Origin: Siphonodentalium dalli
Taxonomy: Eukaryota; Mollusca; Scaphopoda; Gadilida; Siphonodentaliidae
Length of the DNA stretch: 64,000 nucleotides
Assembly: GCA_032622095.1 (NCBI GenBank)
Contig: CP136064.1
Location: 195,823,948-195,887,947 of the forward strand
Direction: 5' to 3'
In this document: in pieces, positions 60,181 through 64,000 of the stretch
How positions within the stretch are numbered: position 1 is the stretch's first letter
Layout: each line of letters starts with the position of its first letter
Made by a program: the position numbers and the translations under genes
Notes under the pieces: generated by a model
Databases searched by the model: none
What the model saw: only the letters and a program-made list of their open reading frames with translations
What the model was told of the DNA's origin: nothing

Positions 60181-60660
60181 AGGTACTCAATCCGATAAAA
60201 CTCATCTCAATTACTATTGCAATGGCTTCGGGGGTCAAACATATTTGATTCGAGTCGAGGAAGTCACCCATCAAAGCTCAGATTTGTTAGATATCGATTT
60301 TAGAAATCTATTATTTTTCATTATCGGGAATACTATCTGGCCCAGAACTCAGTCAAAATTGCGTTATTATTACCACTTGATTTTAGAGTTATCCATCCTT
60401 GTCTGTTTGAATAGATTTTGGTGTACACATCCAGAGCAGATTACGGCAGTTGAAGGCAATTATTAGTACTCATCTCGAGTAAATAACAAATTTCAAAAAT
60501 CAATATCTAATAATTCTGAGCTTTGTTTTATGGGTTCCTCGACTCGAATTAAATATTTTTTACACCCAATGCCAAAGAAATAGTAATATAGGACCCTCTA
60601 ATCGGATTGTTGTTGTTGGAATCTGTTGAGATGGGGACCCTCTGTTCGGATTGAGTACCT
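60181..60660 (+). mobile_element. TTAA-duplication MITE, family M1 copy 2 (480 bp)
   Basis: Flanked by TTAA at 60177-60180 and 60661-60664. The ends AGGTACTCAATCCGA and TCGGATTGAGTACCT are perfect inverted repeats. The interior is also self-complementary: TTTGATTCGAGTCGAGGAAG and ATCAAAGCTCAGA on the left against TCTGAGCTTTG and TTCCTCGACTCGAATTAAAT on the right. It pairs with the inverted copy at 23894-24300. Confidence 0.85.
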
Positions 60661-60664
60661 TTAA

Positions 60665-62239
60665 AAGATTGCCAGTCCGTATTTCTTTGTGGGTGGGCCA
60701 TTTTTGTTGTTTTGTCTTAGAAATTTAATAACATCGCTGTCCACAAACAACTTTTCTCCTCCTATGGAATGGAACTCGATGGCATGGAATCTTGACACCG
60801 TCCTCGAAGTTCCCTGGAATAATAGTCTTAATAGTGAACACCGACTGCCAGTTCATGCAAAAGATTGACAGGAAAATATGTAACATGTATGTGAGCAATA
60901 TGTGATTATCTGAAATATATAGTCCCATACAATAGATGGTATATGGTCCTCATTTCTCAATAAACATTAACATGTCGGACAAATGCACCATCCATGTGAG
61001 TACAGCTTATTAACTTAGTTCGTTTATGAACAGTGGTATTCATTCCGAAGGTTTTTTACCCCATTTTACTTCCATTAATCTGATTGAGTAATCTTATATC
61101 GAACCATATATACACAGTCGTACTAAAGAATATTCAATGGAAACTTCCATATAGAGTTCATCCTTAGCTTTACAAGAACACAGAAATCTCCGTTTAGTTC
61201 TGTCGCGTTTAAGATACCAAATTAGAGTGAACAAGAACGAACAACGAAAAGAGGTTTCATTCGAAATAGGAGACCCAATTTATTACAAATCTGGTAGAAA
61301 AACGGGTAAAATGAGTGTCTTGGCAAAGTCATTAGAATATAATAGAAAAATATAGAAAGGTATCATTTTTAATTAAAGATCAGTTAACATGTCATGCAGA
61401 AAATATTCGTAAGGCCGATCGTGCTTGGAAACGTCCACCGAAATACACTATACCATATTATACTGTGCTTTAGGATATTTACACATTGAGGGAAACATTT
61501 AGGAGTCAATAAAATGTTGTCCCCTAAATAGTTGACATTGTCTGTTATGCATTTAATTAACATTTTGTGCTAATATGTTAATAATATTATCCATGCAATT
61601 AATTAATGCTTGGTTTGTGTTCCAAGTTGGTCTTGTTCCGTTCAATGAAACTTGATCACTGCATGTGTAATTCAGCAGTGGTAGTTTTGTGTTACCAAAA
61701 GAAAATGTGAATCAGATATAATGAATAATTATGAAATCTTATGTCAAGATACAATACTCACTTTAAATGTCACAGGACTCAGATGTAGCCACTCCTTTGA
61801 AGATGTCCTCTCCACACAATTTCATGATACAAATGCATTAAACAAAAATTAGCCAGGTCTACCGAAAGAAACATGTGAATGGGTCTTTGTATAATATGTA
61901 GAGTGGATTGTTATGGGCCTAACTGTAGCTCTGGCAGACCACAGAGCATTATACTTTATTTGACAGAATACATGGCCTTACCAGGATTCTGCTGCTTACC
62001 AAGGATATGAAATTTGTCGACAGTCGAAGGACTGGTATGGCCGTACGGGCTCCGAAATTGTTTTCTAGTTTACACATACTTCATTTAACCATATAAATAC
62101 TGTACACAATTCAAGGTATGATGATGGAATGTATCGATGGTTATAACAAGTGTTGACAGAAAGCATAATGCTTATCTTAATCCATCCCCTATATACACTT
62201 AATTTTAGAATATTGGATGATAACCGTTTCATATAGAAC
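60665..62239. other. unassigned sequence
   Basis: No gene or paired repeat is recognised. Confidence 0.4.
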
Positions 62240-62879
62240 AAATAAAATGTATAATTTACCGTGGAACTGAATGTTAGTCCTAGGTGTTTATGTGTAGTTA
62301 CTTCGCATATTGGTTGATTTGCCATTTTGAGACTAGGATGGTTAGCTTTAATCTCTTTTCTGCTAACTGTAAGAGGGGTCCAGTTTTGGATGGGTTAAAT
62401 TTAACGAGCCATTTGTTAGACCATTCGTGTAATTTCGATATATCTTTGTTCAGAGGGCCAGAAGCCAAAATGTTATCTTCTAATACTAGATAAAAGGAAG
62501 TATCGTCTGCAAATTGTCTGATATTACTTCTTATGTCATCTGCTATAGCATTGATATTTATTAGTAATAGAAGGAGACCCAGTATCTATCCTTGAGGGAC
62601 ACCAGATTCCACAAATTTCCACGACGACTGGGTATCTTCCAAAATGACTCTTTGGTATCGACTTTCCAAATAATTTTGCATATTTATTTTTATGCACACC
62701 TAGATTACTAAGTTTGAAGAGTAGTCCCTAATGTCAAACTTTATCAAAGGCTTTGCTTCTGTCACAGAAAAGACACCTGATTTATTTGCATTCGTCTAGA
62801 GATGAAATAAGATAATGGTATATATATGTTAGCTGGAATAAGGTACTGCTCGTTTTTCAATATATTCGTATGGTCTCTA
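62240..62879 (-). pseudogene. non-LTR reverse transcriptase fragment, tandem copy A
   Basis: On the minus strand the conserved boxes appear in order: SKAFDKV (near 62752), GVPQG (62606-62592), QFADDTSFYLV (near 62515-62485, with the catalytic Asp pair), LHEWSNKWLVKFNPSKT (near 62430), then HKHLGLTFSS (near 62290). Several stops and frame breaks separate them. The fragment has no endonuclease and no 3' end. The LHEWSNKW and HKHLG boxes are typical of jockey/CR1-like elements. It is inactive. Confidence 0.85.
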
Positions 62880-63480
62880 CATTTACCGTCGGAACTGAAT
62901 GTTAGACCTATGTGTTTATTTGTAGTTATTCCGCATATTGGTTGATTTACCATTTTAATATCAGAATGATTAGCTTTAATATCTTTCCTACTAACTTTGG
63001 GTGGGTTAAATTTAACGATCCATGTATTAGACCATTCTTTTATTTTCAGCAGACAAAATGGGATCTTCTACTGCGGAATACAGGTATGTATCGTCTGCAA
63101 AATATATAGTAGATTAATTCTTATGTAATCTGCTATACCATTGATATATGTCAAGAAAAGAAGGGGGTCCAGTAGATAGCCCCGAGGGACACCAGATTCC
63201 ACAGTTTACACGACGCCTGGCTACTTTCCACAATGACTCTTTGTTGTCAATTTCCAAATAATTGTTCAGAAGGTCGTATGCATTTTTACGCACACAGAGA
63301 TTACTAAGTTAATTTGGAGAGTAGTTCCGTATGCCAAACTGTTTCAAAGGCTTTGCTCATGTCACATAAAAGGCACCTGATAGCTTTGCCTTCATTTAGA
63401 GATGAAATAAGATAATGGTATATATCTGTTAGCTGGAATACGGTACTGTCGTTTGGGGTGAATCAGATTGTAAATGTGTT
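62880..63480 (-). pseudogene. non-LTR reverse transcriptase fragment, tandem copy B
   Basis: It has the same layout as copy A, about 590 bp upstream in the reading direction. ISSLNEGKAIRCLLCDMSKA is followed by FE in place of the catalytic FD (near 63355). GVPRG lies near 63190, FADDTYL near 63095, and TNKHIGLTFSS near 62910. It joins head-to-tail with copy A, whose own start repeats the ISSLDE segment. Copies A and B are thus a tandem duplication of one truncated fragment. It carries frameshifts and is inactive. Confidence 0.82.
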
Positions 63481-63711
63481 GGGAGCTTGTTTTCATATAA
63501 GTATTTGGTTGAATGTCGAAAGATTCAGATCTCAAATATTTGTTTTGGGGGATCTCTGGCTAACCTCCTACTCAAATGGTTCAAATTTCTGTACTGGTTA
63601 TTACAATCTCTGTCATACCATGCACGCATGGCTTCTCCCCCTCCTTCGGGTATTACTTTGTATGATTGTATGTTTAATTATAAACTAGTTAATTCACACT
63701 TTGCCCATATA

Positions 63712-64000
63712 TATTAAAGTGATATGAAACACTCCGGTAAGGTGATCAACTAAACAAATGGAGAATAATCTTGTTCAAAGTAGCTATTTTATCAAATGTT
63801 ATATCCAAAATGACAACACACACCGTCATTCATATATATTAATTAAATGCAGCGACTCATGATTTAGAAATCGTTTTCTTTAATTTATCGCCGATAGATG
63901 CGTCCCGAATCGAGTAGTAAATATTTACAATTGAGTGAGCGTAGTTCCGATGATGGTTTCTTTGGAGTGGTACGGTCGATTTGCCTGAAATTTTCGGCGA
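63712..64000 (+). repeat. interspersed repeat, copy 2 (runs off the window)
   Basis: The last about 195 bp align with 2395-2590. The first about 95 bp also align with 34904-35000. The repeat therefore extends at least 290 bp and continues past the right edge. Confidence 0.65.

Overview
This 64 kb window is eukaryotic. It is AT-rich, full of microsatellites and interspersed repeats, and has no operon-like coding. I found no intact host gene. Helitrons with CTGT-microsatellite heads, repeats tipped with a (GGAC)n run and a hairpin, tRNA-derived SINEs and jockey/CR1-type reverse transcriptase remnants together suggest a lophotrochozoan, most likely a mollusc. That assignment is inference from repeat style, not from a marker gene. 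The stretch could be intergenic or a very long intron.

Layout, left to right. 0-6.7 kb: mostly unassigned sequence, plus the one convincing protein-coding frame, a 264-residue basic, low-complexity protein at 4804-5598 that is probably transposon-associated. 6.8-9.5 kb and 18.1-22.8 kb: two copies of one non-autonomous Helitron (5' TC, 3' hairpin then CTAG, inserted between A and T). The second copy is split by a 1747 bp Harbinger-like element with TAA duplications, and the first copy supplies the empty-site comparison. 10.4-13.4 kb: two different tRNA-derived SINEs, a 218 bp near-perfect palindrome and nested inverted repeats. 14.2-17.8 kb: a TIR-flanked segment enclosing a broken non-LTR reverse transcriptase gene. 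23-39 kb: short inverted-repeat elements (TTAA MITEs, foldbacks, hairpins) and several copies of a family carrying paired ATAAAGAGCG motifs. 37-38 and 48-53 kb: GGAC-tailed tandem repeats. 40.6-44.4 kb: GACCTTGA-rich repeats ending in a head-to-tail Helitron array. 49.6-51.2 kb: a nest of about 90 bp palindromes. 53.1-56.2 kb: a 3130 bp element with about 85 bp TIRs and an 8 bp target duplication. 60.2 kb: a second TTAA MITE. 62.2-63.5 kb: two tandem reverse transcriptase fragments on the minus strand. 63.7-64 kb: a second copy of a repeat seen at 2.4 kb.

The genes do not form a pathway. The window is a record of transposon activity. The least familiar signals are the ATAAAGAGCG doublet family, with exactly 42 bp between motifs in four copies, the palindrome nest at 49.6-51.2 kb, and the 8-bp-duplication element with CACTGTG ends. 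Coordinates of diverged repeats are approximate. Family names rest on terminal motifs and target duplications, not on database searches.
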